Shown: positions 8,150 through 16,421, numbered from the stretch's first letter. The stretch is 64,000 bases of DNA from Halapricum salinum (GCF_004799665.1 NZ_CP031310.1:1728887-1792886), one strand, 5' to 3'. Notes: a model not told the origin generated them from the letters alone. Numbers and translations: made by a program.

Positions 8150-9250
8150 TCAGATCCCGGCTCCGCTGGCCATCAGGAACAGTGCCGTCGAGATGAGCCC
8201 GAAGAGCACGGCGACGCCTTTCTGGATCGTGCCGGTGTCGAGCGCGTTCGAGACGTAGGGAGCGATCTGGCCGCCGGTGACCGTCGCGGGGACGGTGAAC
8301 ACGACCATGTTCCAGGGCGTCGAGGCGATGCTCAGCGAGTGGACGCCGCCGACGCCGAACGCACCGAGGATCGTCCCGCCGAAGACGTGCACCAGCGACG
8401 CCAGGATGGCCGTCGTCGCGACGATGATGTGGTTGGTTCCGATCGCGACTCGCGTGGGAACGCCGGTGCGGAGCTGGGAGATGATCCCGAGTTCGCCGCT
8501 GCCGAAGCCGGCCAGCCCCTGGAAGGTGCCGCCGACGCTGTAGTTGGCGAAGCGTTCGAGATAGCCCGACCACGAGTAGCGGTAGGTGTCCCCGCCGCGG
8601 TCGACGCGGGTGACTTCGCCGTCGTCGGTCGCATCGACGCCAGCAGGCCCCAGCTTCCCGTCGTCGTCGGGGAGCTCAGCCGAAGTTCCGCCGTCAGTGG
8701 AGACTGCGTCTGTGTCCTCCTCGGGCTCGCCGTGGCCGATGTCGGCTTTGAGCATCAGGTAGCCGGCGGCCAGCAGCGCCGCGCCGAGCGCCGCGTGGAA
8801 CAGCGGTTCGGGGATGAAAAACGACAGGATCGCGCCGGCGATGACGAACGGGACGCTCCCGGCGACGATCGTCAGGGCGAGTCGGCGATCGACCAGTCCG
8901 TACTGGATGAACGCGATCGACGAGCTCGACAGCCCGAATGACTCGCTGATCAGCCCGACTTTGACCAGGGTCTCGGGTTCGAGCGGATGCGCGAGCAGGG
9001 GGAAGATGAAGATCAGGAACGGCACGAACAGGGCCGAGCCGCTGATCCCGACCGTGTTGACGATGGTCGCCCCCAGCAGAAAGAAGGGGAACAGCCACCA
9101 GTACTCGAGCCAGTAGTCCAGTCCGCCGCTCCCGCCGGTCGGTGCGGCGAGGAGGACCAGCGCGACGAACAGCGCCGGGGCCGCGAAGACGAACACGTGC
9201 TGATACTTCAGAAACGACTTCTGGAGACGTTGGGATCGGGTCGCGCTCAT
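8150..9250 (-). CDS. TauE/SafE-family sulfite/organoanion exporter-like permease
   Basis: The 366-residue protein starts MSATRSQRLQKSFLKYQHVF and has about eight hydrophobic segments in two blocks. These are separated by a ~60-residue acidic loop (EPEEDTDAVSTDGGTSAELPDDDGKL). NTVGISGSALFVPFLIF and the later GLAGFGSGELGIISQL are the paired signature loops of TauE/SafE (DUF81) transporters. Family members move sulfite, sulfoacetate or other anions out of the cell; the substrate here is unknown. A GTG 45 bp upstream (9295) is an alternative start. Co-transcription with the downstream uspA is likely. Confidence 0.85.
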   Translation of the reverse strand: MSATRSQRLQKSFLKYQHVFVFAAPALFVALVLLAAPTGGSGGLDYWLEYWWLFPFFLLGATIVNTVGISGSALFVPFLIFIFPLLAHPLEPETLVKVGLISESFGLSSSSIAFIQYGLVDRRLALTIVAGSVPFVIAGAILSFFIPEPLFHAALGAALLAAGYLMLKADIGHGEPEEDTDAVSTDGGTSAELPDDDGKLGPAGVDATDDGEVTRVDRGGDTYRYSWSGYLERFANYSVGGTFQGLAGFGSGELGIISQLRTGVPTRVAIGTNHIIVATTAILASLVHVFGGTILGAFGVGGVHSLSIASTPWNMVVFTVPATVTGGQIAPYVSNALDTGTIQKGVAVLFGLISTALFLMASGAGI

Positions 9251-9573
9251 CGGTATCAGTGTGTCAGGAGCGTCGTCGGCTGTCGGTGAGGGCACCCACT
9301 GCGGGGAGACGAGTCACTGCCAGCGGCCGAGAAACGACGGGCCGACATTCAAGTGAACCCTCCCAGTGCGTGGTGGAAGTCCGAGAACTCGTCGTGGCGC
9401 TGCGTGACGTGTCGAATCATGGATTGACCGGCGGATAATGAATCGCTACGTAAAAAATCTGTGAACTCCGTCGAATCACGGGCTGAAATCACACGATGCG
9501 CCGGAATCAAACGATCTTTCACAAAATATACTGTCTCGTGAGGGCTGTCCTCTTCGGGGGGATAGACCGTGGG
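9251..9573. other. 323-bp intergenic region between permease and hydrolase genes
   Basis: No convincing ORF or RNA gene was seen. The region should contain the permease promoter; on the reverse strand an AT-rich stretch around 9430-9460 (TACGTAAAAAATC) is the only candidate. Another AT-rich patch, TTCACAAAATATACTG, lies near 9520-9535. Confidence 0.4.
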
Positions 9574-10761
9574 TCACACTGACTGGAGCGTCTCCAGAAT
9601 CTGTGGCCAGGACTGCTCGGCGGCGTGGGCCGTCCCGCGAGGCGTTCCACCACTGCCCTCGAATCCAGTCAGCGGCGCGTAGGGCGTCGAGATGAGATGC
9701 CCCGCATCCTCGAAGACCAGATGCTCGAAGTCGTGGTCGAATTCCGACCGTGCGAGTCGATCGACGGCGATGGCACAGAGTTCCGTGGCGGGCCAGACCC
9801 GATCGTCGCGACCGGAGGCCAGCAAGATCGGGCCGTCCGTCCGTTCGACTTCGATCGCGGCCGTCTCGACCGGCTCGTCGTCCAATCCACTCGCGACCGT
9901 CTCCCGCGGGATCGGCTTGCCTTCCAGGTGGGGAACAGGGTCGCCGTCTGCGACCCAGCCCGGCTCGCCGCTGGGGGAGTCCCAGGCGACGCCGCTGGCC
10001 GCCAGCGCGACGACCCCGCCGACCCAGGCGAAGCGCGATCCCAGCAGGAGCGCGAGTTCGCCGCCGCGGGACCCGCCCATCACGCCGAGCGAATCCGACT
10101 GGACGGCGTCGAGGCTCCGGAACCACGCGCCCGCGCGGTCAAAATACGATAGTGGGACGGACCGGTGTTCGTCCGGAATTGCGTCGTGCGCACCGACGTA
10201 CCGGACCGCGAAGACGGCAAAGCCGTGCGTCGCCAGCGACTGGGCCGTTCGCGTGGGCAGGCGGCCGCCGGACCCATGGAGCAGGAGCACGCCCGGGTGC
10301 GGTCCGTCACCGCCAGGCAGGAAGAGCCGGCCGGCGAGGTCGTCGGTGTCGACCGTCCGAGTCGTCACTTCGGGATCGTAGCACTGCCGGGTGATCGTGC
10401 GCTCGACTCGGTCGTTCCGGGTCCCGGCAGTCAGATCGACCGCGACGGTCGGCTCGCAGTCGAGGGTCGCGCCGCGAACGTCGGCGTCCGTCGCCATCGA
10501 CCAGAGCCAGCCCATCGGTTCGGTTCCCTCGTAGGAACCGCTCTCTGGGGCGTCCGCAGACAGGTCCACGACACCTTCACTGTCGGCGAGAAACGTCGCA
10601 TAGGAGGACCACGCGACGCCGTCGTGATCGACGAGCATCGCCTCGAACCGCACCTCGGCTCCGGGTTCGACACCGGTGATCCGGACGGTGATTGCCTCGT
10701 CGTTCGGACTGCGCGAGGGAGCTTCGATCGTCAACGCGCTGGAGTGAGAGTCGTCGCTCAC
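9574..10761 (-). CDS. acyl-CoA thioesterase/BAAT-type alpha/beta hydrolase
   Basis: The 395-residue protein has an N-terminal beta domain (about residues 1-125), as in acyl-CoA thioester hydrolases/bile-acid-CoA:amino acid N-acyltransferases. An alpha/beta hydrolase follows: oxyanion region VLLLHGSGG, nucleophile elbow GVMGGSRGGELAL with Ser in GGSRGG, a DDRVWP acid loop and His in DAGHLIS. The triad is complete. Haloarchaeal members are usually annotated as thioesterase or dienelactone hydrolase-like; the real substrate is unknown. Start is GTG at 10761, only 6 bp after the Nudix gene's stop, so the two are almost certainly co-transcribed. Confidence 0.82.
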   Translation of the reverse strand: MSDDSHSSALTIEAPSRSPNDEAITVRITGVEPGAEVRFEAMLVDHDGVAWSSYATFLADSEGVVDLSADAPESGSYEGTEPMGWLWSMATDADVRGATLDCEPTVAVDLTAGTRNDRVERTITRQCYDPEVTTRTVDTDDLAGRLFLPGGDGPHPGVLLLHGSGGRLPTRTAQSLATHGFAVFAVRYVGAHDAIPDEHRSVPLSYFDRAGAWFRSLDAVQSDSLGVMGGSRGGELALLLGSRFAWVGGVVALAASGVAWDSPSGEPGWVADGDPVPHLEGKPIPRETVASGLDDEPVETAAIEVERTDGPILLASGRDDRVWPATELCAIAVDRLARSEFDHDFEHLVFEDAGHLISTPYAPLTGFEGSGGTPRGTAHAAEQSWPQILETLQSV

Positions 10762-10767
10762 GACGAA

Positions 10768-11313
10768 TCACCGGAGCACGCGCTGGACGTCTTCGAGCGC
10801 GTCGCCCTGTGCGGGGTGAGCCGCGGAGACGTCGAACGGGAGCGTCTCGAACCAGCCGACCTCGAACGGCGAGTCCTCGGGGACTCTCGGGTCCGCCTCG
10901 CCCTGGGCCGACGCCTCGAAGACGACGTGGACGGTCTCGGTGTGTGGCGTCTCGGATCGCTCGGTCGTGTGCTCGATCTCGCGCACGCGGGCGGGTCTGT
11001 CGAGGGAGACCTCGACCCCGGTCTCGTCTGCGACCGCGTGCCGCCCAGCAGCGCGCCACGACTCGCCTGCGTCGACGGTGGCGTTTGGCAGGAGTGCGAT
11101 AGATCGCTCGTGATCGACCAGCAGCAGCGCCTCGCCGCGTTCGTTCGTGACGCCGACGATCACTCGGCCGGCAGCGTCGGCCTCACAGTGGTCGGCGTCC
11201 TCGTGGACGTACGTCCGCTGGTCGGTCTCGACGCCCGCACGGTCGGCAACTGCCTGTGGATCGAACTCGCTCTCTGCACTCGTGGTCGACGGAATGGATT
11301 CTGAATCTGTCAT
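10768..11313 (-). CDS. Nudix-fold protein with degenerate Nudix box
   Basis: The 181-residue protein has the Nudix frame LLPNATVDAGESWRAAGRHAVADETGVEV. The canonical box needs GG after LP, and REUxEExGU. Here GG is replaced by NA and the RE pair by HA; only the distal acidic pair (DE) and GV remain. Metal-dependent pyrophosphohydrolysis is therefore doubtful, and a binding role is possible. The first ~60 residues are an acidic extension followed by a domain with several His and Asp (VHEDADHCEADAAG). It is followed after 6 bp by the BAAT-type hydrolase. Confidence 0.7.
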   Translation of the reverse strand: MTDSESIPSTTSAESEFDPQAVADRAGVETDQRTYVHEDADHCEADAAGRVIVGVTNERGEALLLVDHERSIALLPNATVDAGESWRAAGRHAVADETGVEVSLDRPARVREIEHTTERSETPHTETVHVVFEASAQGEADPRVPEDSPFEVGWFETLPFDVSAAHPAQGDALEDVQRVLR

Positions 11314-11419
11314 GTGGGTGTAGCAGGGGCTGTTCGGCGAACGGTCCAGCAGGGCTCGAACGGCCGAGAGATCGCACTGCTCTCGGTATCAGTATACAGA
11401 TGCGACTCACGGAAAAGAA

Positions 11420-11460
11420 TTACTATTTCGATTAACTTTACTCTTCACTTACTATTTCGA
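11420..11460. promoter_or_regulatory. direct repeat TTACTATTTCGA, twice, 29-bp period
   Basis: The 12-mer TTACTATTTCGA occurs at 11420-11431 and 11449-11460 in an AT-rich island, 107 bp upstream of the Nudix gene start and about 100 bp upstream of the trpS leader. Helical-phase repeats of this kind can be operator half-sites. The promoter served is not clear. Confidence 0.3.
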
Positions 11461-11554
11461 ACGCCTCGTATTTAGATCTTTTCCCGCTCATCGATCGAAC
11501 TGCGTCTCGCCCGGACCCGGAAGGCATAAGGGTTCCATCGTGTATTCTGCGCAC

Positions 11555-11635
11555 ATGGCGTCCACTTCCACGGACTGCTGGCGCTGGCGACGGTCGGAAG
11601 TGGACAGTCTCGCGGCCGTCGTCCGGCGGGCCTAA
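11555..11635 (+). CDS. candidate trpS leader peptide with two Trp codons
   Basis: ATG at 11555 opens a 26-residue ORF beginning MASTSTDCWRWRR and ending VVRRA before TAA at 11633-11635, 80 bp upstream of trpS. Two Trp (codons 11579-11581 and 11585-11587) sit in the loop between the arms of a perfect 10-bp inverted repeat. A TATA-like GGCATAAGGG is centred about 27 bp before the ATG, so the mRNA is probably leaderless and translation would begin at its first bases. Trp-rich leader ORFs before Trp genes are the hallmark of attenuation in bacteria. I know of no described case in haloarchaea, so the function is inference. Confidence 0.65.
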   Translation: MASTSTDCWRWRRSEVDSLAAVVRRA

Positions 11636-11654
11636 CCCGCCGGCGAGGCCGACG
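11560..11654 (+). promoter_or_regulatory. candidate trpS attenuator: two strong stem-loops over the leader ORF
   Basis: Stem 1 pairs GTCCACTTCC (11560-11569) with GGAAGTGGAC (11596-11605) and encloses both Trp codons. Stem 2 pairs CCGGCGGG (11623-11630) with CCCGCCGG (11636-11643), the leader TAA being in the 5-nt loop. It extends through TCG/CGA and CGGCC/GGCCG (to 11613 and 11651) with single-base bulges. A ribosome stalled at Trp would melt stem 1; one finishing the ORF would melt stem 2. No U-run follows stem 2, so classic intrinsic termination is not evident. Confidence 0.55.
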
Positions 11655-11715
11655 ATGCTCCCTCCGCTTTCTCGGCCCGCTCGTTTGAAGACCACACGAC
11701 ACCACAGCAGACACA

Positions 11716-13326
11716 ATGACAGACACCACCGACGACGACCCACCGGACGAACCGACCGACGACCGGACAAGAGACACGCGGCTCCGCGCTGACGGTGCCG
11801 GCGCAGCGGGGGCCGACGACGTCGCGCTCGATCCGTGGGGCTCGGCCACCGTCGAGGACTACCGCAAGCTCTTCGAGCAGTTCGGCATCGAGTCCTTCGA
11901 CGAAATCTTGCCCGAGGTGCCGAACCCCCACTACCTGATGCGCCGCGGCGTCATCTTCGGGCATCGGGACTACCGCCCGGTCGCCGAGGCGATGCGCGAG
12001 GGCGAAGACTTCGCCGTCCTCTCGGGGTTCATGCCGACGGGCGACCCCCACATCGGCCACAAGATGGTCTTCGACGAGATCGTCTGGCACCAGCAGCAGG
12101 GCGGGGACGCCTACGGGCTGATCGCCGACCTGGAAGCCCACGCCGCCCGCGAACTCTCCTGGGAGACGATCGACGAACACGCCCGCAGCTACATCCTCTC
12201 GCTGCTCGCGCTCGGATTCGATCCCGAGGAGGGCGAACTCTACCGCCAGTCGGACAACCGCGAGGTCCAGGATCTGGGCTTCGAACTGGGCGCGAAAGCC
12301 AACTTCTCCGAGTTGCAGGCGATCTACGACTTCGACGGCGAGACAGACGTCAGCCACATGCAGAGCGTGGTTACACAGATGGCCGACATCCTCTATCCCC
12401 AACTCGAGGAACCCAAACCCACGGTGATTCCGGTCGGTCCCGACCAGGACCCGCACATGCGGCTGGCGCGGGATCTGGCCGCGCGGATGCGCTACTTCAA
12501 GGTGACCGAGGCGTTCGCGAGTTTCGAGGTCGATCCCGATCAGCGTTCGATCATCGCCGAGGCCTACGAGACCCTCAGCCAGCGCCATCCCGACGAGACC
12601 GTCCGCTGTGAGGACGCCGCGCGCTACCTCGAAAACGAGCGCGATCCGGACGCGACCGACCTCAACGCCACCCGGACGGACTCGGCCATCATGATGCTCA
12701 AAGAAGCCGGCAAGGAGCCACTGCGACCCCGAACCCGGTTCCTCGATCGCAACGCCACCGACGAGGCCTTCGAGGCGCTGATCGAGGCTATCGACGGCGA
12801 GAAACGCGTCTACGAGGCCCACATCGACGCCTTCGACCTCGATCGGGAGGCGGCCGAAGAACTCGCCCGCGAGGTCGAGATCGACCACGGCGGCTACGGC
12901 TTTCTCGCTCCCTCCTCGATCTATCACCGGTTCATGACCGGCTTGACTGGGGGCAAGATGTCCTCGTCGATCCCCGCGAGTCACATCTCACTGCTGGACG
13001 ACCCCGAAGAGGGCTACGACAAGGTCAAGGCCGCGACGACGGGGGGCCGCGAGACCGCCGAGGAACAGCGCGAACTCGGCGGCCGGGCCGACGAGTGTCC
13101 GGTCTACGAACTCTACGCCTACCTGTTGTCGGGCGACGACGACGAGTTCGCGACCGAGGTCTACGAGGAGTGTGTCGGCGGCGAGCGTCTCTGCGGTGGG
13201 TGCAAGGAGCAGGCCGCGGAGTTGATGGAGGAGTTCCTCGAAGAACACCAGGAGAAACGCGCGGAGTGGGAGGAGAAGCTGGACGAACTGGATATCGACT
13301 TCGACAGCGACCGCAAGCGGGCGTGA
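11716..13326 (+). CDS. trpS: tryptophanyl-tRNA synthetase
   Basis: The 536-residue class I synthetase charges tRNA-Trp. The HIGH-type motif is GDPHIGHKM (about residue 112) and the KMSKS loop is GGKMSSSIPASH (about residue 414). Between them are the archaeal/eukaryotic TrpRS blocks such as VIPVGPDQDPHMRLARDLA. The first ~35 residues are an acidic, disordered haloarchaeal extension. ATG at 11716 follows a 400-bp intergenic region that contains a Trp-codon leader ORF and hairpins, suggesting regulation by tRNA-Trp charging. The 82-bp palindromic element copy 2 begins 19 bp after the stop and may terminate the transcript. Confidence 0.95.
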   Translation: MTDTTDDDPPDEPTDDRTRDTRLRADGAGAAGADDVALDPWGSATVEDYRKLFEQFGIESFDEILPEVPNPHYLMRRGVIFGHRDYRPVAEAMREGEDFAVLSGFMPTGDPHIGHKMVFDEIVWHQQQGGDAYGLIADLEAHAARELSWETIDEHARSYILSLLALGFDPEEGELYRQSDNREVQDLGFELGAKANFSELQAIYDFDGETDVSHMQSVVTQMADILYPQLEEPKPTVIPVGPDQDPHMRLARDLAARMRYFKVTEAFASFEVDPDQRSIIAEAYETLSQRHPDETVRCEDAARYLENERDPDATDLNATRTDSAIMMLKEAGKEPLRPRTRFLDRNATDEAFEALIEAIDGEKRVYEAHIDAFDLDREAAEELAREVEIDHGGYGFLAPSSIYHRFMTGLTGGKMSSSIPASHISLLDDPEEGYDKVKAATTGGRETAEEQRELGGRADECPVYELYAYLLSGDDDEFATEVYEECVGGERLCGGCKEQAAELMEEFLEEHQEKRAEWEEKLDELDIDFDSDRKRA

Positions 13327-13345
13327 ATAGGCTTTCAACCCGCTC

Positions 13346-13427
13346 ATAGTGACCGTTGTAAGTCTGTTCCGGATCGACCGCACGCCTTCGTGCGGTCGTA
13401 CCGGTAAATCGTTACAACGGTCACTAT
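13346..13427 (+). repeat. 82-bp palindromic element, copy 2
   Basis: Perfect 15-bp outer arms ATAGTGACCGTTGTA / TACAACGGTCACTAT enclose the inner stem GACCGCACG/CGTGCGGTC. The linkers are the same as in copy 1 (CTGTTCCGGATC and ACCGGTAAATCG). The arms differ from copy 1 by compensated changes, so the hairpin rather than the primary sequence is preserved. It lies between the convergent ends of trpS and the 71-residue membrane protein gene. Confidence 0.85.
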
Positions 13428-13500
13428 CAGACGTCGCTATCGACCGAGACCACGGACATGTCGAAGGCACAACGAATCGTCCCGTCCGGCAGCACGACCG

Positions 13501-13716
13501 TCAGTGCAGCCCCTCTCGGAAACCTTCGTAGAGGAGATACAGGATGCCACTCCCACACAGCAGGGCAGTGACGATTCCAACCAGGCCCACGAGGACGTTG
13601 CCGTCTGTTAGTTGTTCCGTCATCCCGACGCCGAAGAAGCCCAGCGTAGCCAGTAACAGCCCATATATCAGTCGCTCCAGAGAAGAGGCCAGACGGTCTG
13701 ATGGTGATTCAGTCAT
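13501..13716 (-). CDS. small two-helix membrane protein, function unknown
   Basis: The 71-residue protein starts MTESPSDRLASSLERLIYGL and has two hydrophobic helices (about residues 17-33 and 40-61) ending YEGFREGLH. The ATG at 13716 is preceded on the reverse strand by TCTATAAATA (about 13749-13758), a good haloarchaeal TATA box. It is probably monocistronic. No family recognised. Confidence 0.6.
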   Translation of the reverse strand: MTESPSDRLASSLERLIYGLLLATLGFFGVGMTEQLTDGNVLVGLVGIVTALLCGSGILYLLYEGFREGLH

Positions 13717-13874
13717 ATGTTGCTCTTTGAATATCTTCTGAATTTACGGTTATTTATAGATTGGGAATCCGTCCATCCACCGCAAAGAGCGTCGGGGGTG
13801 GACAGTATAACTCGACGAGTCGGACGGCACCTTCGACAGCGATCGCGAGCGAACCTGCGTCTTCGAAAGGACGA

Positions 13875-14315
13875 CTACACTTCGAGTGCGCCCGCGAGCA
13901 CTTCTACCACGACTTCGGCCGCGAGTTCCCCACCGTCTTCGACGGCGATCTCCATCGCCTCGCTCCCGCTGTCGACTACCACCGTCGCGGCGTCACCGCC
14001 CGTCTCGGCCGCCACGGCCAGTGTCTCGCCGCCGGTTTCGATAATCGCGTCAGCGTCGGCGGCGTCGACACCGACGCTGTCGGGCAGAACTGTTGCGTCG
14101 ACGTCGAGTGCGCCCGTCTCGGGGAGTGAGACGTCTTCGAGTGCCGCTTCGATCCTGTCGGTGTTCGGTCGTGCGTCCGCGAAGAGGTCGCCGATCCCGC
14201 TGGCGAGGTCAGCGTACGCTGTGGGATCGAGAACGGTGTAGTCGGGGACTGTCGCCACGTCGAGGAGGGTCTCGGCGACGCGGTCGCGGCGTCGTTTCTT
14301 TCGATCGTCTGTCAT
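13875..14315 (-). CDS. acidic protein of unknown function
   Basis: The 146-residue protein starts MTDDRKKRRRDRVAETLLDV. A basic N-terminus precedes a mid-part with DYTVLDPTAYADLASGIGDL and a strongly acidic, Ala/Val-rich C-terminal half with short repeats (GGETLAVAAETGGDAATVVV). It has no Cys and no membrane segment. The start was taken at the internal ATG (14315) because nine residues of a longer frame overlap the rhomboid gene's end region. It lies 38 bp downstream of the rhomboid gene on the same strand, so co-transcription is likely. No family recognised. Confidence 0.5.
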   Translation of the reverse strand: MTDDRKKRRRDRVAETLLDVATVPDYTVLDPTAYADLASGIGDLFADARPNTDRIEAALEDVSLPETGALDVDATVLPDSVGVDAADADAIIETGGETLAVAAETGGDAATVVVDSGSEAMEIAVEDGGELAAEVVVEVLAGALEV

Positions 14316-14353
14316 GGGCGAGTCGTCAAGATCAGCTGACAAATACGTTGCGA

Positions 14354-16186
14354 TCAGTACGTCTCCTCGACTGCGACAGTGACGCTCGTGCCGTCGGATT
14401 CGACGACGACCTGGGTGGTCCCGTCGTCGTCGATGGCTCGGATCGTCAGCGGGTCGACCGTCGCCGTGTCACCAGCGTCCGGAATCGCACTCGTCCCGAC
14501 GACGTCACCGTCACGGGTGACGCGCAGTTCGAACTCCTCCTGCGTGGGGACGACCGTCACGCGGTGGTCGTCGATGTGCACGTCGGCCCGGACGGGGTCG
14601 CTCGTGAACGAGCGGGTGCGCTCGCCGTCGTGTATCAGATCGACGGCGTAGGCACTGGCGTTGCCCGTGACTTCCCACCCTGTGCGCTCGGCGCGGACGG
14701 TCTCGCGCCAGCCCAGGCCGCCGACCTGGACCTCTCCCTCGCCGTCGAAGGCGATGCTGTCCTTGCGCTCGCCGATCGTCCACATACTCCGGGAATCGCT
14801 GGCGACCAGTAGCCCGTCGTAGGTCTGGTTGAGACTCGACGTGTTGAGATCGAGCATCAGCAACTCCTGGCCGCCGGTGACGTTCTCGGCGTAGGTGACG
14901 ACGTAGTCTCCCACTTCGATCTCGTTGGTCTCGGTGATCGAGTCGGTGTCGACGGCGACCGGCCCGTAGAGGATCCCGGGTAACAGCAGGAGGATCGCGA
15001 CCGTCCCGAGTCCGAGAAACGCGGTTCTGCGGCGGGTCGCCCACCGACTGTCCTCACCACGAAGGGCAGTCGGCAGCGCCGGCAGCGCCAGTGCGACGAC
15101 CGCGAGCACGAGTAGCGCGGCGAACGGAGCGAACCCGCTGAGTTCGGGCACTGCGCCCGAGAGCGCGGCCAGGAACCACAGCGTCGTGAGGGCGAACGGG
15201 ATCGCCAATAGTGCGACCGCGAGGATCGCGATCGAGCGCGAGATCGAGCGATCGCTGCCCGTGGCGGCGATCGTCACCAGCCCCGTCAGCAGGACGACGA
15301 AGATCACGCCCGCGCCGCGATAGAGGTAGAAGACGTCCTGCCCACCGGGCCAGACCAGCAGCCACAGCGACAGCGCCAGCCCGAACGCCAGCGTCGCGAA
15401 GAAGACCTCGAGGGGCGCGAGGTCCTTCTGGCGCGACCAGAGCAGTCCGACGGCGAGCAGGACACCGACGACGAATCCCAGCATGTGTGCCTGGAAGGCG
15501 ATCCCGGCCCACGACGGCGGTGCGGGCGGTCCCACGGAGATCGTTCCTCGAACGACTGGGTCGGCCAGCGCCTGATACAGCGTCGAGAGCGCGCTGGATG
15601 CGACGACCGCCGCGATGGCCGCTCGCGGTTTCGTCACGATAGCGAAGCCCGCGATCCCGAAGACTGCGCCCGAAAAGCCCAGGCCGGGACCGAGCGAGAA
15701 GATGCCTGTCAGGAGCGCGACGGCGAACATCGCGCCCGTGACGAGCGCGATTCGGGCGCCCGGCCGGGAGAAGCGACTCTCCTCGGGAGCCAGCAGCGAG
15801 TCCTGAATGGTGTGGCCCCGGCGCTGTGGGTAGTGGCCCCAGGCGTACTCGGCGACGACCCCGAACGCCAGCGTCCCGGTCATGTTGCCGAGCAGGTGGG
15901 CGGGCGAGCCGTGGGCGAACCCGGAGGTCAGCACGCCGACGGGGTAGAACCACGACCACGAGACGAACGGCAGCGTCAGGGGCTCGTTCCAGCTGGTCAG
16001 GCCGTGCTGGGCCAGCAAGTAGAACGCAGTCACGAGCGCGACCGCCACCAGCGTCCCCCAGGGGACGCCGTAGACGAACCGGTCGTCGGTGAGCGCGCGC
16101 CAGCGTTCACTGCCGCCGTTGGTCCAGACGAGCCAGCCGACACCTGCCAGGAGGGCAGCGAGGACCACCGCTGTGAGTGCGACCAT
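14354..16186 (-). CDS. rhomboid-family intramembrane serine protease with large C-terminal extension
   Basis: The 610-residue protein has a rhomboid core in residues 35-260. SGFAHGSPAHLLGNMTGTLAFG supplies the N-terminal His/Asn loop. GLGFSGAVFGIAGF carries the nucleophile Ser (about residue 169) and QAHMLGFVVGV the catalytic His (about 233), so the dyad is intact. Four to five further hydrophobic helices follow (about 255-420). Last comes a ~190-residue hydrophilic domain (from about 430) that looks beta-rich and extracytoplasmic, ending VAVEETY. Rhomboids cleave transmembrane substrates in the membrane; the tail may be a sensor or substrate-recruiting domain (inference). Confidence 0.85.
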   Translation of the reverse strand: MVALTAVVLAALLAGVGWLVWTNGGSERWRALTDDRFVYGVPWGTLVAVALVTAFYLLAQHGLTSWNEPLTLPFVSWSWFYPVGVLTSGFAHGSPAHLLGNMTGTLAFGVVAEYAWGHYPQRRGHTIQDSLLAPEESRFSRPGARIALVTGAMFAVALLTGIFSLGPGLGFSGAVFGIAGFAIVTKPRAAIAAVVASSALSTLYQALADPVVRGTISVGPPAPPSWAGIAFQAHMLGFVVGVLLAVGLLWSRQKDLAPLEVFFATLAFGLALSLWLLVWPGGQDVFYLYRGAGVIFVVLLTGLVTIAATGSDRSISRSIAILAVALLAIPFALTTLWFLAALSGAVPELSGFAPFAALLVLAVVALALPALPTALRGEDSRWATRRRTAFLGLGTVAILLLLPGILYGPVAVDTDSITETNEIEVGDYVVTYAENVTGGQELLMLDLNTSSLNQTYDGLLVASDSRSMWTIGERKDSIAFDGEGEVQVGGLGWRETVRAERTGWEVTGNASAYAVDLIHDGERTRSFTSDPVRADVHIDDHRVTVVPTQEEFELRVTRDGDVVGTSAIPDAGDTATVDPLTIRAIDDDGTTQVVVESDGTSVTVAVEETY

Positions 16187-16274
16187 TACGTTCTAGCGAC
16201 GCCAGAGCGCCCATCAATCATTCGGTCCCGGCGACTCCACAATGCTTATTGAGACGGTGTGGCAAGGCAGGGGT

Positions 16275-16364
16275 ATGCCAGCCGAACCCCACTGCAGGCG
16301 TCTCGTTGGCCAGCCGACCGACAGCGCAGGGTTCGGTTTCTTTTTCGGGGCCTGCGGGCGGTGA
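16275..16364 (+). CDS. candidate pheST leader peptide with Phe-run
   Basis: ATG at 16275 opens a 29-residue ORF that starts MPAEPHCRR and ends GFGFFFGACGR before TGA at 16362-16364. Four Phe codons occupy 16332-16334 and 16338-16346. It lies 213 bp upstream of pheS on the same strand. A TATA-like GCTTATTGA (16244-16252) is centred about 27 bp before the ATG, the leaderless spacing. The layout parallels the Phe-rich pheM leader that attenuates pheST in Escherichia coli, and the neighbouring trpS has a matching Trp-codon ORF. Expression and function are inference; the ORF, Phe run and promoter spacing are seen directly. Confidence 0.7.
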   Translation: MPAEPHCRRLVGQPTDSAGFGFFFGACGR

Positions 16365-16421
16365 ACTCGGGGCTCGGCGCTGACGCGCCGCCCCGACGAA
16401 ACCGTCCCGTCGTCGGCCCCG
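16282..16421 (+). promoter_or_regulatory. candidate pheST attenuator: competing stems and U-tract at the Phe codons
   Basis: CCGAACCC (16282-16289) pairs perfectly with GGGTTCGG (16329-16336) and is followed at once by TTTCTTTTTC (16337-16346), which is both the Phe run and an archaeal-type U-tract. A second stem, CGCAGG/CCTGCG (16325-16330/16351-16356), overlaps and excludes the first. A third stem-loop (TCGGGG...CCCCGA, 16367-16396, with inner GGCGC/GCGCC) starts 2 bp after the leader stop. A further pairing CGGGGCC/GGCCCCG (16346-16352/16415-16421) is possible. The mutually exclusive design is attenuator-like; the mechanism is inferred. Confidence 0.55.

Noticed and set aside
7686-8573. 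295-codon UspA frame with a long N-terminal extension
   Set aside because: The extension is antisense-type sequence overlapping the permease gene. UspA similarity begins at the ATG at 8123.
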